From positions 91,501 through 155,500 of the forward strand of contig JACVTC010000020.1 of assembly GCA_016946835.1 (NCBI GenBank): a stretch of 64,000 nt of DNA, in the 5' to 3' direction. This DNA comes from Neocallimastix lanati (nom. inval.). Its lineage: Eukaryota > Neocallimastigomycota > Neocallimastigomycetes > Neocallimastigales > Neocallimastigaceae. The position numbers and the translations under genes are program-made. A model generated the notes under the pieces. That model was not told the DNA's origin. It saw only the letters and a list, made by a program, of their open reading frames with translations, and did no database searches. Positions 43,682 through 55,200 of the stretch are shown piece after piece (the stretch's first letter is position 1; every line of letters begins with the position of its first letter).

Positions 43682-44064
43682 TGACACAGATTGTAAAATA
43701 AATATTTACTTTTTTACTTAGATTATTTTTTTTTTTAATTTAAAAAGACTTATCTTTTAATAACACATGATTTAATATTTTTATATTTATAAAATTACTT
43801 CAATGGAACATATATACTTTACATACTTTATTATATTATATAGGTGCTTTAATAATAATTATATAAAAGAGGCTTAAAAAAAATTTTTAAAGAATATTAT
43901 TTATTATTTATATTAGAAACTATATAGTTTATATAGTTTTTTATAGTTTATTATAATAATATATCCTGTTTATTTGTAATATACCGTTTAAGATTATAAT
44001 AAAAATAGAAGTATTAATGAAATGTTAATTAAAAATTTAAACAAAAAATACTAATTTTCTAATA
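43682..44064 (-). repeat. 5' LTR of the decayed copia element
   Basis: It begins TGACACAGATTGTAAAATAA on the plus strand and aligns with the LTR at 41,704. Shared blocks include CAATGGAACATATATA and TTATTTGTAATA. The end has decayed from CA. Confidence 0.7.
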
Positions 44065-44069
44065 GAAAT

Positions 44070-45173
44070 TAAAGAAAAATTAAATAAAATTCAAAAAAAT
44101 AATTATATAAATATAAAATGGGGATAAATGAATACTTAGTAAAATACTATATAATAATAATAATATAATAAAAATAATACCTTTATATGATGATTAATAA
44201 AATAATGGTAATTATTATATAATTATCTTTGCTTATCTCTAATAAAAATAATTCCATTAATAAATATCATTATTTACTATTAATATGAATATAATATCAT
44301 ATATAAATCTATATAAAAATGAGTAAAAATAAAAAAATAATTTAAACTTACAAAATAAATAAAAATTTTCCTATTAATATATAATAATATATTTAAATTT
44401 TATAAAAGTAATAGTATTATATAATACTATTATTTAATTAAGAATTAAAAATCATTTAATTTATATAAAAGTATTTTTATAAAGCCTTTAATGGCTTAAA
44501 AAAATTATTGCTGTGACATTGATTTTTTTTTTTTTTTTTTTTTTTTTTAATAAAAAGATTTTTTTTATTTTTAAATTAAAAACATCTTATATATAAATTT
44601 ATATATATAATAAAATAATAAAATAAAAATTTCTTTTTTTTTTTATTTCTAATATGGATTTCTATTTAAATTAATAATATCTATAAAAAAAATATTAAAA
44701 AGAATAATTATAATATCTAATTTTTTATATTGCATATATATTATATTTATATATCTTTTTATAAATAATAGTATATAAATAATAAGAATAAATAATAAAA
44801 TCTTTTTTCATTTTATAAGATAATAAAAATTCTTTTTAATTACAACCATCTTTATCATTCTTACTAATTTATTAATAATAATAGTGTTCCATAAAACAAA
44901 AATATAATAATAATAAAATAAAACCTCTTTTTTTTCATGTTTAGTATTTTCATAATTATTATCCTTACTATCTAAACTAAGTTTAATTCAATAATACAAA
45001 CAATAAATATTTAAATTTAATAACCAGCTTGAAAAAATGATGATAAATTTAATAAATTAAAAATTTAAAGATTTAAAAAAACTAAAAAGTTAATAGAAAG
45101 ATGTAATATAAATAAAAACAAAAAAAATGATGATTATCTAAATAAAATTTAAATATTACTACAAAAAATATAC

Positions 45174-45237
<64 letters not shown>

Positions 45238-45305
45238 TTCGATTATATTCTATTTTATATGAAAGCATATCCACTAATTACTATAAATTGAAGTAAATAA
45301 TTATA

Positions 45306-45337
<32 letters not shown>

Positions 45338-45525
45338 AAAATATATACTAAATAATTAATTATCTACTATCATTTTTCAAATCTAAATAATAATAAATAT
45401 ATATATATATTATATAAATGAAGGGAAGATAAAAAAAATATAAAGAAAAATAAATAAAAATAAACAACTGTTTCTAGTAATAATTAAATAATTATCTTAT
45501 TAAACTTAATAAATTAATATTATTA

Positions 45526-45558
<33 letters not shown>

Positions 45559-45719
45559 TTTTTTATTACATCAATATCCATTGTTTATATATATTTTTTT
45601 ATATTCATATCCCATTAGCTTATAATATTTATAAGTATTCTAAAATTATGTAATTATTAATATTATATTTTATATATCTTTTATATTCATTAGTTTTTTT
45701 CTTTTTTCTTTTTTTTTTA

Positions 45720-45807
<88 letters not shown>

Positions 45808-46488
45808 TAAATAAAATGTTTTATATCATTTACTATTATACCATTAATTGATGTTTTATATATATATCTTTTTTCCAAATATAAAGTTTTTTTTTTTTAT
45901 AATTATTTATAAGTGCTATAATTAAATGTATTTATATATTATCATTATTAAATATTATAAAATAAATATAAAACAAAATAAAAATGTTCTTATATAACTT
46001 GGTAAAAAAAAAATAAAATATAATAAAATAAATATATTTTAATAAATAAATAAATTAAATAATAAATTAATTATATATGTAATTTTTTTCCTAATTTCTT
46101 GTATTTAGAGTGTTCTTTTTTTTTACATCTATTTTGTAATCCATTAATATTTATTTACTTTTTTTTATTTTATTTATTTATTTATTTATTTATTTATTAT
46201 TATGATTATTAATATTATTTTGTTGCTGCTTTTTTAAAAAAAAAAAAAAATATTGTGTTGCATCATTATATAATATAGTTTTTGGAATTAATATATACGA
46301 TATATATATATATATAAAAAGAAAAAAAAATTATAGGTGTATTATATATATATATATTAGTTGAGGGTAAATCATGGTGATATTTTTTCAAATTGGTTAT
46401 GTTATAGATTATATAAAAATAGTAAGTGAGGATTTATTCACAAAAATATTAATTTCTTTATATATAAAAACAAAATTAAAAATTAAAA

Positions 46489-46526
<38 letters not shown>

Positions 46527-46992
46527 CTTATAATTGCTTCAATATTATTACTTTTATTCTTTTATTATATCTTTCTATATTTATATTTAGCAAATATCCT
46601 TATTACTTTTTTTAGTCTTTTATACATTTTTCTTATATTTTTTTTTCTTTCTTTCTGTTAGGCATTTATTATCATTAATATTATTATTATTATTATAATT
46701 TATCTAATATATAATTTTATTTCGCTATTAAGTTAATATTTTTTATAAAATAATTAATTTTTTTGTATAAGTATTAAATATTTCAGAATAGATTATAGTA
46801 TATTTATGTATATATGTATGTATATATGTATGTATAAATATATATATATATATATTTAAATGATTATAATAACTATAAAATATTATTATTTTATGATAAT
46901 TATAATAATAATTTTATAATTATGTTGGAAAATTGAAAATTAAAATAATATTAACTTATTAATAATAATAAGTTTAAATGATGGTGAATCAC

Positions 46993-47025
<33 letters not shown>

Positions 47026-47386
47026 TTTATATTATTATTAATAGTACTATTGATATTAATTATAATCTTTTATTTTTTTTTTTAATAATAATAATACTAA
47101 TAGTAACAAAAATAATATATTTATCATCATTTTGTAAATTAATTATTATTTTAGTTTTTGACTTTGATTTTAATTTTGATTTTGGTTTTGGTTTTGATTT
47201 TGAATTTGGTTTGGATGAAATTTTATATTTTATTGTTAATATCATTAATTATTGTCTTTTCTATATTTTTTTATTATTTTTATTATTTTTATTATTTTTA
47301 TTATTTTTATTATTTTTATTATTTTTATTATTTTTATTATTTTTATTATTTTTATTATTACTTTTTATTATTATTAATTTTTTTTT
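44070..47386. other. A+T-rich spacer, no gene recognised
   Basis: It contains a (ATT)n run (45,174-45,238), T runs (about 45,531-45,556 and 45,720-45,771) and many AT microsatellites. A 9-bp tandem (TTATTTTTA)n lies at 47,262-47,355, next to the CBM48 gene. I see no coding structure on either strand. Confidence 0.6.
47262..47355 (+). repeat. 9-bp tandem repeat (TTATTTTTA)n
   Basis: About ten near-perfect copies lie just after the stop codon of the minus-strand CBM48 gene. The Phe/Tyr frame read through it is an artefact. Confidence 0.85.
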
Positions 47387-48118
47387 CTAATTTTTATTAT
47401 CATGTGGTAAACAATATTCTTCAAATAAATCTGCAAGAAAACCTTTTGAATTTATTAAGGGAGGATATTCATCTGTTTTCATAATTAATAAATTTTCTTT
47501 TGGATAAGAAGAACGAGAAAGAATAAAGTTCTCAATGCATTCCGGTAAAAGTGTTCCAGATTTACTAATAATAATAAAAAGACAAGGCCAACGACCTTTA
47601 TAAATGGCTTCAGCTTTATTCAATAAAGACCAGGTATGAGGTCTACCATAACCAATTTGAACAATTCCATCTAAACCAAATTGTTGAAGAACATCTACCA
47701 TAATAACAGTAGGATTAGCTTGAGTACTTGGGAAAAGCTGAGCATAGAGGACATTATTACAATTATTTGAACCATCATCCACTACAGGATAACAAGAATC
47801 TGTAATCCAACGACCATCTACAACATATTTAAATTTAGTGGTTACCTTTGGATTAATCATTACAGTACATTGAAAACACTTAGTTTCATAATTATAAGTC
47901 ATTTTATCCGTTAATTTCCAATTATTAAAAGTCCCCGTAACATAAACATTATAAACAAATCCCCAATTTTCTGGACACCAAGTAAAAGTATATGGTTCTA
48001 ATTGTACATTTTTTGATTCTTCCTGACAAGATTCTTCTCCACCACAACAATCTGAATTATCAAATTTTAATTTTGATAAATTTTGTATATCTTTATTATT
48101 ATGACTTACTTCCATCAT
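47387..48118 (-). CDS. CBM48 (AMPK-beta glycogen-binding type) protein
   Basis: This 243-residue single-exon protein has a Cys/Glu-rich N-terminus (CCGGEESCQEE, residues 24-34). It then has an AMPK-beta-like carbohydrate-binding fold at about 43-125: TFTWCPEN, VYVTGTFNNWK, KFKYVVDGRWITDSCYPVV and DDGSNNCNNVL follow the family pattern. In AMPK-beta and in yeast Crp1/Mdg1-like proteins this fold binds glycogen-type glucans or acts as a scaffold module. Residues 130-243 (IVQIGYGRPHTWSLL, CLFIIISKSGTLLPECIENF) are well ordered but not a domain I recognise; there is no AMPK-beta C-terminal (ASC) domain. I infer an intracellular glucan-related or scaffold protein because no signal peptide is seen. 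The start is the first of two adjacent ATG codons. Confidence 0.75.
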   Translation of the reverse strand: MMEVSHNNKDIQNLSKLKFDNSDCCGGEESCQEESKNVQLEPYTFTWCPENWGFVYNVYVTGTFNNWKLTDKMTYNYETKCFQCTVMINPKVTTKFKYVVDGRWITDSCYPVVDDGSNNCNNVLYAQLFPSTQANPTVIMVDVLQQFGLDGIVQIGYGRPHTWSLLNKAEAIYKGRWPCLFIIISKSGTLLPECIENFILSRSSYPKENLLIMKTDEYPPLINSKGFLADLFEEYCLPHDNKN

Positions 48119-48316
48119 TTTTTCTAACTTTTCTAACTTTTATATATATGTATATGTACGTTTATATATATATTTAAATGTTATATATATGAAATTTAAA
48201 GGAAAAGATATATATGATTTTCAATATTTCTTTTGATTTTAATGAAAATTAAATAGATATAGGTATTATTTATGTTAATTTTTTATTAATTATATAAATT
48301 TTTCTGTTTATTCTTC

Positions 48317-48348
<32 letters not shown>

Positions 48349-49264
48349 TGTCAATAAATAATCTCAATTAATTCTATATCTATTTATTAAATGGATTTTT
48401 ATTATATAAAAATTAAATAATATATTTTTAAATATATAATAAATATTTGTTAATAAATTAAATAAAAATTTTATAAAGGTTATTTTTTTAATCATTAATA
48501 AGTATTAATAACAATATTTTAAAAATAGAGTAAAAATGAAATTATAATGTTTAGAAAAAAAAAATAGGAAAAAAGACTTATATTATTTCTTGTTATCAAT
48601 TAAAATATATTTTATTATTATTTTAATTTTTTTTTTTTTTGTTTTTAAAATATTTATTTTTTATATATCTTTATATTTAGTTTTTGGTTTTATTTGTTTA
48701 ATTATTTTTTTATCTGTCGATAGATAATACTAAATATTATATTCTTTTCAAATATACTTATAAAAAAATTATATTACGCCACAATTTTTTTCATTTCTTT
48801 TAATATTATATTTTTTTTTCCTAAAAAGAATATATGCTAATATTTTAATTATGCTATTAAATTATGCATGAATATTTTTTTTATATAATTTAAGGTAACG
48901 AGTTATAAAAATTATTATAGTTATTAACTCTTCCAAAATATCTTCTTAATTTACTTTCATATAAATTAAAAATTAATATATAAAAAAATATAATATTTAA
49001 CTTTTTTCTTCTTTTTCTATTTTTTTTTTAATACTATTATTTTTACTTTTTTATTTACTCTTTATACTATTATTTTCATTATTATAAACATTTATTCTCT
49101 TATATTTTTCAATAAGAATAGTAATTATATATATATATGAATAATACCTTTAAAATAAAAAATATATTATTTATAACTTCTATAAATATTTGTGAGGTTT
49201 AAATTAATATCTAAATAAATATAGTAACTATCTTTATAATAGAACCTAAAATATTATAAAATTT

Positions 49265-49307
<43 letters not shown>

Positions 49308-51801
49308 GAAATATTAAATATAAACAAAATAGGTCAGTAATTTTTTAGAAAAAAAAATATACGAAATAAATTAATTATATATATTTTTTATATAATCAAA
49401 AAAGTTATTAATTTATTTCCAAAATAATAAATCTGTTATTGTTGCTGTTAAAATCCAATATTATATAATATAATAAATATAATTTGTTATTTATATTTAA
49501 CTTGATTCTTTCAAATAATATAAAATATATTTAATTTTTATTATTTTTTTTTATAATAAAGTATTAAAATAAAATATAAGTATTTTCTATATGAAAATTT
49601 ATATAAATTTATGTTTCTTTTTTAAATCCAAAATTTCATATAAAAAAAATAATATAATAAAAATTTTATAAATTCATTATATTTTAAAAATGTATACTTT
49701 AATATATTATATTTTCTTTATATTGATAATTTCATATTGTTATTAAATTAATAGTTAATTTAAATATTGAAATTTCGTATTCATGTATAGAATATATATT
49801 AATCGATAAAGTAATTAATATTTAATGTTGTATTAAAATATAATATATCTAACATCCACAAAAAAAATATTTTTATCAATTTCTTTTATTCTATGAATAT
49901 TTATCACATTATATCTAAAATCACTCCTCAATTAACAAAAAAGAAAAAAAAAAAAAAAAGTTAATTGGATTATCAAAGAATTAATATGAAAATAAAAAAA
50001 AGTATAAGAAAAGTATATGCTTTTTATTAATATAAACTTCTCTTTCTTTTTTCTTTTTCATTTATTTATATCCTTTGATATTATATTGTATTGTATTATA
50101 TAGTTATATCTTATATTTCTTTGTTTATTAACTTATGGATAATAACTCCCCTTTATTTTCTTTTCTTTTCTTTTTTATTTATATATATAGTATATAAAGT
50201 TACAAGTATATATTTTTAATATAATTATATTAATTACCTAATTCAATACAGAAATTATTATTTTTTTATAAATATAAAAAAAAATTATATATAATATATA
50301 TTTTTTTTTTCTTATTTTCATAATAAGAATAGCATAGTATATAAGTTCTTATTTCTAAAATAATTAAATATAAATAATCTTTAGAATTTTCAAAGCAACC
50401 ACTTTTTTTTGTAACAACAAAAATAAAATAAAATTTTTAAAAAATAAAAAAAAAAAAAAAAAAAAAAAATAGAATTAACAATACATTATTAACATTAATA
50501 ATAATATAAAATAAAATAATATTATATGATTTTTAATAACAAATTTAATAATGATTAATTTAATATTTAATAATTTAATATAGAATTAAATTATTAAATT
50601 GTTAATAAAAAAATTATAATAAAATAATAATTAATATTGTAATATATTATTTATTATTTATTTATTATTTATTTAATTATTTATAAATATTCATTTATTT
50701 ATTTATTATTTATTTTTTTTTTTTTTTTTTTTTTACAGAATAACATCAAATTACTATTTTTCTTTTTAAAGTTGTTATTTATTAATATACCATATAATAT
50801 ATAAATAAATTGTTAAATAAAAATAAAATATAATATTAACATATTAAAGAATGAAAAATAAAAACTTTATATTAATATTATTAAAATAATATAGTAGAAA
50901 GTATAATTAATAATTAACATGTAAAAAGATTATTAATAAAAAATATATATATTTATTAAAATTTAACTATTTATGTTTATATATAAATATATATATATTT
51001 AATTTTTTTTTATTTTGCTTTTTAAATAAATAATAATAAATAGAAAGAGAAATTTTAAATTAACAATATAAATTTAGATTTAATAACAATAATATATATA
51101 TTAATTGATTAAAAAAATAAAAAAAAAAAAAAATTCATATTTTATTATATTAATAATATATGAAATCTATTCTATATATTTAAATTTCTACACTTTTACT
51201 TTTTATAATCATATCCTTATTAACATATTATAATTATTTATTATAATTATTTTTATTGCTATATTAATACTATATTTTTTATTCAAATTCTTTAAATGTT
51301 TAAAATTGATTATACAAATAAGTATATTCAATAACCATAAGCTATAAACCTTTTTTAAATAATAAATTCTTCATTACAATAACTTATCATGATTTAATAA
51401 AATATTATATTTTTATTATCATAATTAACATATAATTTTATAAATATTTAATATTTTTGCTATCATTATTACAAGATAATATTAATGTACTTTATATTTT
51501 ATATTATATATTATATTCAATCCATTTATTCATTCATAAAGAATTCTTTTTATTTTTAATATTTAAAGTGTTTATTAATTATTAAATATAAATGATCTAA
51601 TTATAATTATAAAATACTATTTTTAATATATCATCTCTTATCTCTCACAATATTTTTTTTCTTTTCTATCATTATTAGTTTTTAATTATTTTAGTGTCTT
51701 TTTTATTAATTAAAATATTTCATTTTAATTATAAAAAAAAAAATCAATTTAATTTTATATTGAAAAAAATGGAATTTTTAATTATAAAAAATAATAAATA
51801 A

Positions 51802-51849
<48 letters not shown>

Positions 51850-51967
51850 TAAATTTTAATTTTAATTTAAATTTTTTTTTTAAAATTTAATTTTAAAATT
51901 TTTAATTGAAATTTCTTTATACTTATAATATACTATATTAATATAAAATCATATATTATTTAATTAT
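48119..51967. other. A+T-rich spacer, no gene recognised
   Basis: Nearly four kilobases of A/T runs and short AT repeats, with an A run at 51,810-51,846. I see no coding structure, tRNA cloverleaf or retroelement block. The copia element begins at its right edge after the target repeat GATTC (51,968-51,972). Confidence 0.6.
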
Positions 51968-51972
51968 GATTC

Positions 51973-52223
51973 TTTTGTTTTTTATTTTTATTTTATTTTA
52001 TTTTTTTATTTTTTTTTTTTTATTTATTTAAGTTCTATTTTATTTAATTATTAAATTATTATTTTATTTTATACTAATTACATGTATTAGTTTTTTACTA
52101 CATCAATTACACAATAACTTCATATTAATATTATATGTATTAAGCCACATACATACATACATACATAGAGATTTAAATATATATAATATAAATTACTATA
52201 CTATTTGAACTTTATTTTTAACA
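51973..52223 (-). repeat. 3' LTR of the intact copia element
   Basis: 251 bp; the minus strand begins TGTTAAAAATAAAGTTC and ends AACAAAA. It contains a short ACAT tandem (52,150-52,166). It is identical to the 5' LTR apart from one base in a T run. Confidence 0.92.
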
Positions 52224-52231
52224 CTCCTCCT
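52224..52231 (-). promoter_or_regulatory. Polypurine tract
   Basis: The minus strand reads AGGAGGAG immediately before the TG of the 3' LTR and some 15 bases after the pol stop. This is the position of the plus-strand primer in LTR retrotransposons. Confidence 0.8.
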
Positions 52232-52246
52232 AAAGTTCAATTGTGA

Positions 52247-55200
52247 CTAACACTTCACCATAATAGAATCTCTAAATTTATTTAATAGATATGTATTAAG
52301 ATACTTTGTAAAACCATCGGCTAGATTATCTTCAGACTTTATATATTTTAGTTTTATTTTATTTTCTTTAATAAGATCTCTTGTGTGGTGATATTTTATG
52401 TCTATGTGTCTAGATCTTGGGTTAATAGTTTCATTTTCGCAATTATAAATGGCAGCTTTATTATCTACATTTATTGTTATACAATTACAATTTAATTTTA
52501 ATTCATTTAATACATTTTCATACCACAAGCAATGTCTAGCGCATTCATTTATTCCATAATATTCACTTTCGGCAGAAGATACAGATACACAGTGTTGTAA
52601 TTTTGAATACCATGAGGTAGGTCCTGAACCTATTTTAATTATATAACCCGTAGTAGATTTTCTAGACTCTACATCTCCTCCGTAATCTGCATCTACATAA
52701 ACATTTAATTTTAAGTTTCCTGAATACCTTAAACCATAATTAGGTTTTCCCTTGAGGTATCTAAATATTTTGATGACATTATACCAATCTTCATAATTTG
52801 GATCTTTGGCTTTTCTGGAAGCTTTATTCACAGGAAATAAGATATCCGGTCTAGTACATATCGCGAGATATAATAAACTACCTATAGCTTGTTGGTATTT
52901 CGTGATATTGAATTTTCTTTTTCTTAATTCTTTATTTTCTTCTGGTATCATATTTGAAGATATTTTATACTTATCTATATCAAATTTTCTTAATATATTC
53001 TCTAGATATTTATGTTGTTGCAATAGATAGCCGTCCTTTTCTTTTATAAATTTAATGCCAATGATTGTATCCACAGGACCTATATCAGTTATGTTAAAAT
53101 AATTTTTTAATAAATGTTTTGTTTTATATACTTCATGTTCATTACCTGTTAATAATATATCATCTACATAAACTGTAAGAAGACAAATAATTTTATTCCG
53201 ATCATTCATTTTAACGTAAATGCATGGTTCACTTCGAAGTCTATTAAAACCAATATTTATAAGTTTTTCATTTAAAGTCTCGTTCCACAAACGACCAGAC
53301 TGTTTCAAACCGTACAAGGCTTTATTTAGTTTCCAATAGCCATTTTTATAATCTTCAGCACCTTCTGGAATTTCCATATAAACATCTTCGTTTAGTGTAG
53401 CGTTTAGGTAGGCTGATTTTATATCAATTTGATATATATTAAAGTTATTGGCTGATGCAATAGCAGTTGCTATTCTCAAAGAGTCCTGTTTCAATGTGGG
53501 CGAGAACGTCTCATTATAATCAATGCCTTGTTTTTGTGTAAAACCTCTGGCTACCAGTCTTGCTTTTCTTTTATTTATACTATTGTCTGAATTATATTTG
53601 TATCTGAACACCCACTTTGGTGTTATTATATTACTACCCTTGGGTACCCTATCAACTTTCTTATAAACTTTTAAGTTTTTCATGCTGTTTAATTCCTCCT
53701 TGACTGCTTGTAACCATTCATTTTTATCAATTTTATTGAATATATCAGGATAATTATAGGGTTCACACAGCTCCTCCTTTGTAGATAATAAAGAAAAATT
53801 ATCTTCTATTATATCCATTAAATCAAATGATTTTATTTTCTTTGATTCTGGTTTTAATTCAGAATCAAGTTTTCTCTTACCTTTCCGTTTAACGTTCTTG
53901 TCCTTTAAATTTGATGATTTTAATTTCTTTGATTCAGGTTTTGTTTCTGAATCAAGTTTTCTCTTTCCTTTACGTTTACTTGTTTTCTTATTATTTGTTT
54001 TATCTGGTGTTTCTTTATCATTATTAATATTTGATATTGTAGAATTATTTGATTTATTATTCATATCTAATTTATTTAATTCTTTATTTTCATTTGAATT
54101 TAATTCTTTATTTTCATTTGAATTTAATTCTTTGTTTACATTTGAATTTAATTCTTTGTTTACATTTGAATTTAATTCATTATTTATATTTGAATTTAAT
54201 TCTTTGTTTACTTTTGAATTTAATTCTTTGTTTACATTTGAATTTAATTCTTTGTTTACATTTGAATTTAATTCATTTTTTATATTTGAATTTAATTCTT
54301 TGTTTACTTTTGAATTTAATTCTTTGTTTACTTTTGAATTTAATTCTTTGCTTACATTTGAATTTAATTCATTTTTTATATTTGAATTTAATTCTTTGTT
54401 TACTTTTGAATTTAATTCTTTGCTTATATTAGAATTATTATTTATACGTTGGACATCGTTCATATTCGACTGACCATCATATAAATTATTAATTCTCATT
54501 TTTGTATTAAAATTATTTTTATATAAATTATTATTTGGAATATAATTATTTTTTACATAATTATTATCAATGGAACTTGAATTTCCATTCATAACGTTAT
54601 CATTACAATTTGAATTATGTATGGATTGTTCCATTTTATCATTTTTATTGTTTATGTTGTTAATTAAATTATATTTACCTTGAGAATTATCTTCTGAATT
54701 TTTATTGTTTAAATTTCCTGAATTTGATGAATTTTGAGCATTATTTTCATAATTTATAATTTTATTAATATAATTATTATTTAAATTATTATCATTTAAA
54801 TATAAATGACCCTTATATTCATTTAGAAAATTATTATAATTTTCATTTTGAATATAATTATTTTTATTTAAATAATTTAAATTAGGATTTATAAATCCAG
54901 CATTATAATTGTAAATGGCCGGATTTAAGTTTTCTGCAAAAGGTAAATTGCTACTTATATTACTATTTAAATTATTTAAAGGTAAAATATTATAATTATT
55001 ATAATTTTTATATGGGTCAATTATATTGGTTGATTGGGGAAAATTTTTATTTGGATTAGGACTATAAGTAAAATTAATATTATTATCATTTAAATAATTT
55101 TTATTAAAATTATATTTATTTAAATTATTATCATTTGGATAATTATTATTTATATTATTATTATTATTTAAATTATTATTTTCTAAATAATTATTATTTA

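Larger units (their letters stand above)
41704..44064 (-). mobile_element. Decayed, internally deleted Ty1/copia element with LTRs and 5-bp target duplication
   Basis: LTRs lie at 41,704-42,063 and 43,682-44,064, flanked by GAAAT at 41,699-41,703 and 44,065-44,069. On the minus strand, a primer-binding site abuts the 5' LTR. It is followed by degenerate integrase (about 43,600-43,200), RT (43,150-42,700, including the YVDD area near 43,010) and RNase H (42,460-42,130). A purine tract AGAGGAGAA lies next to the 3' LTR. Gag and protease are missing and every frame is broken, so it is inactive. The internal region is recognisably related to the intact element at 52-58 kb but belongs to a different, older family with unrelated LTR sequence. 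Confidence 0.75.

Noticed and set aside
47160-47212. TTTTGG/TTTTGA repeats resembling telomere sequence
   Set aside because: Too short and irregular, and embedded between ordinary spacer and a gene.
47158-47484. Plus-strand Phe/Tyr-rich frame
   Set aside because: It is the 9-bp tandem repeat plus the antisense of the CBM48 gene end.
53898-54473. Phe/Leu/Ser-rich plus-strand frame inside pol
   Set aside because: It is the antisense of the 24-bp coding tandem repeat.
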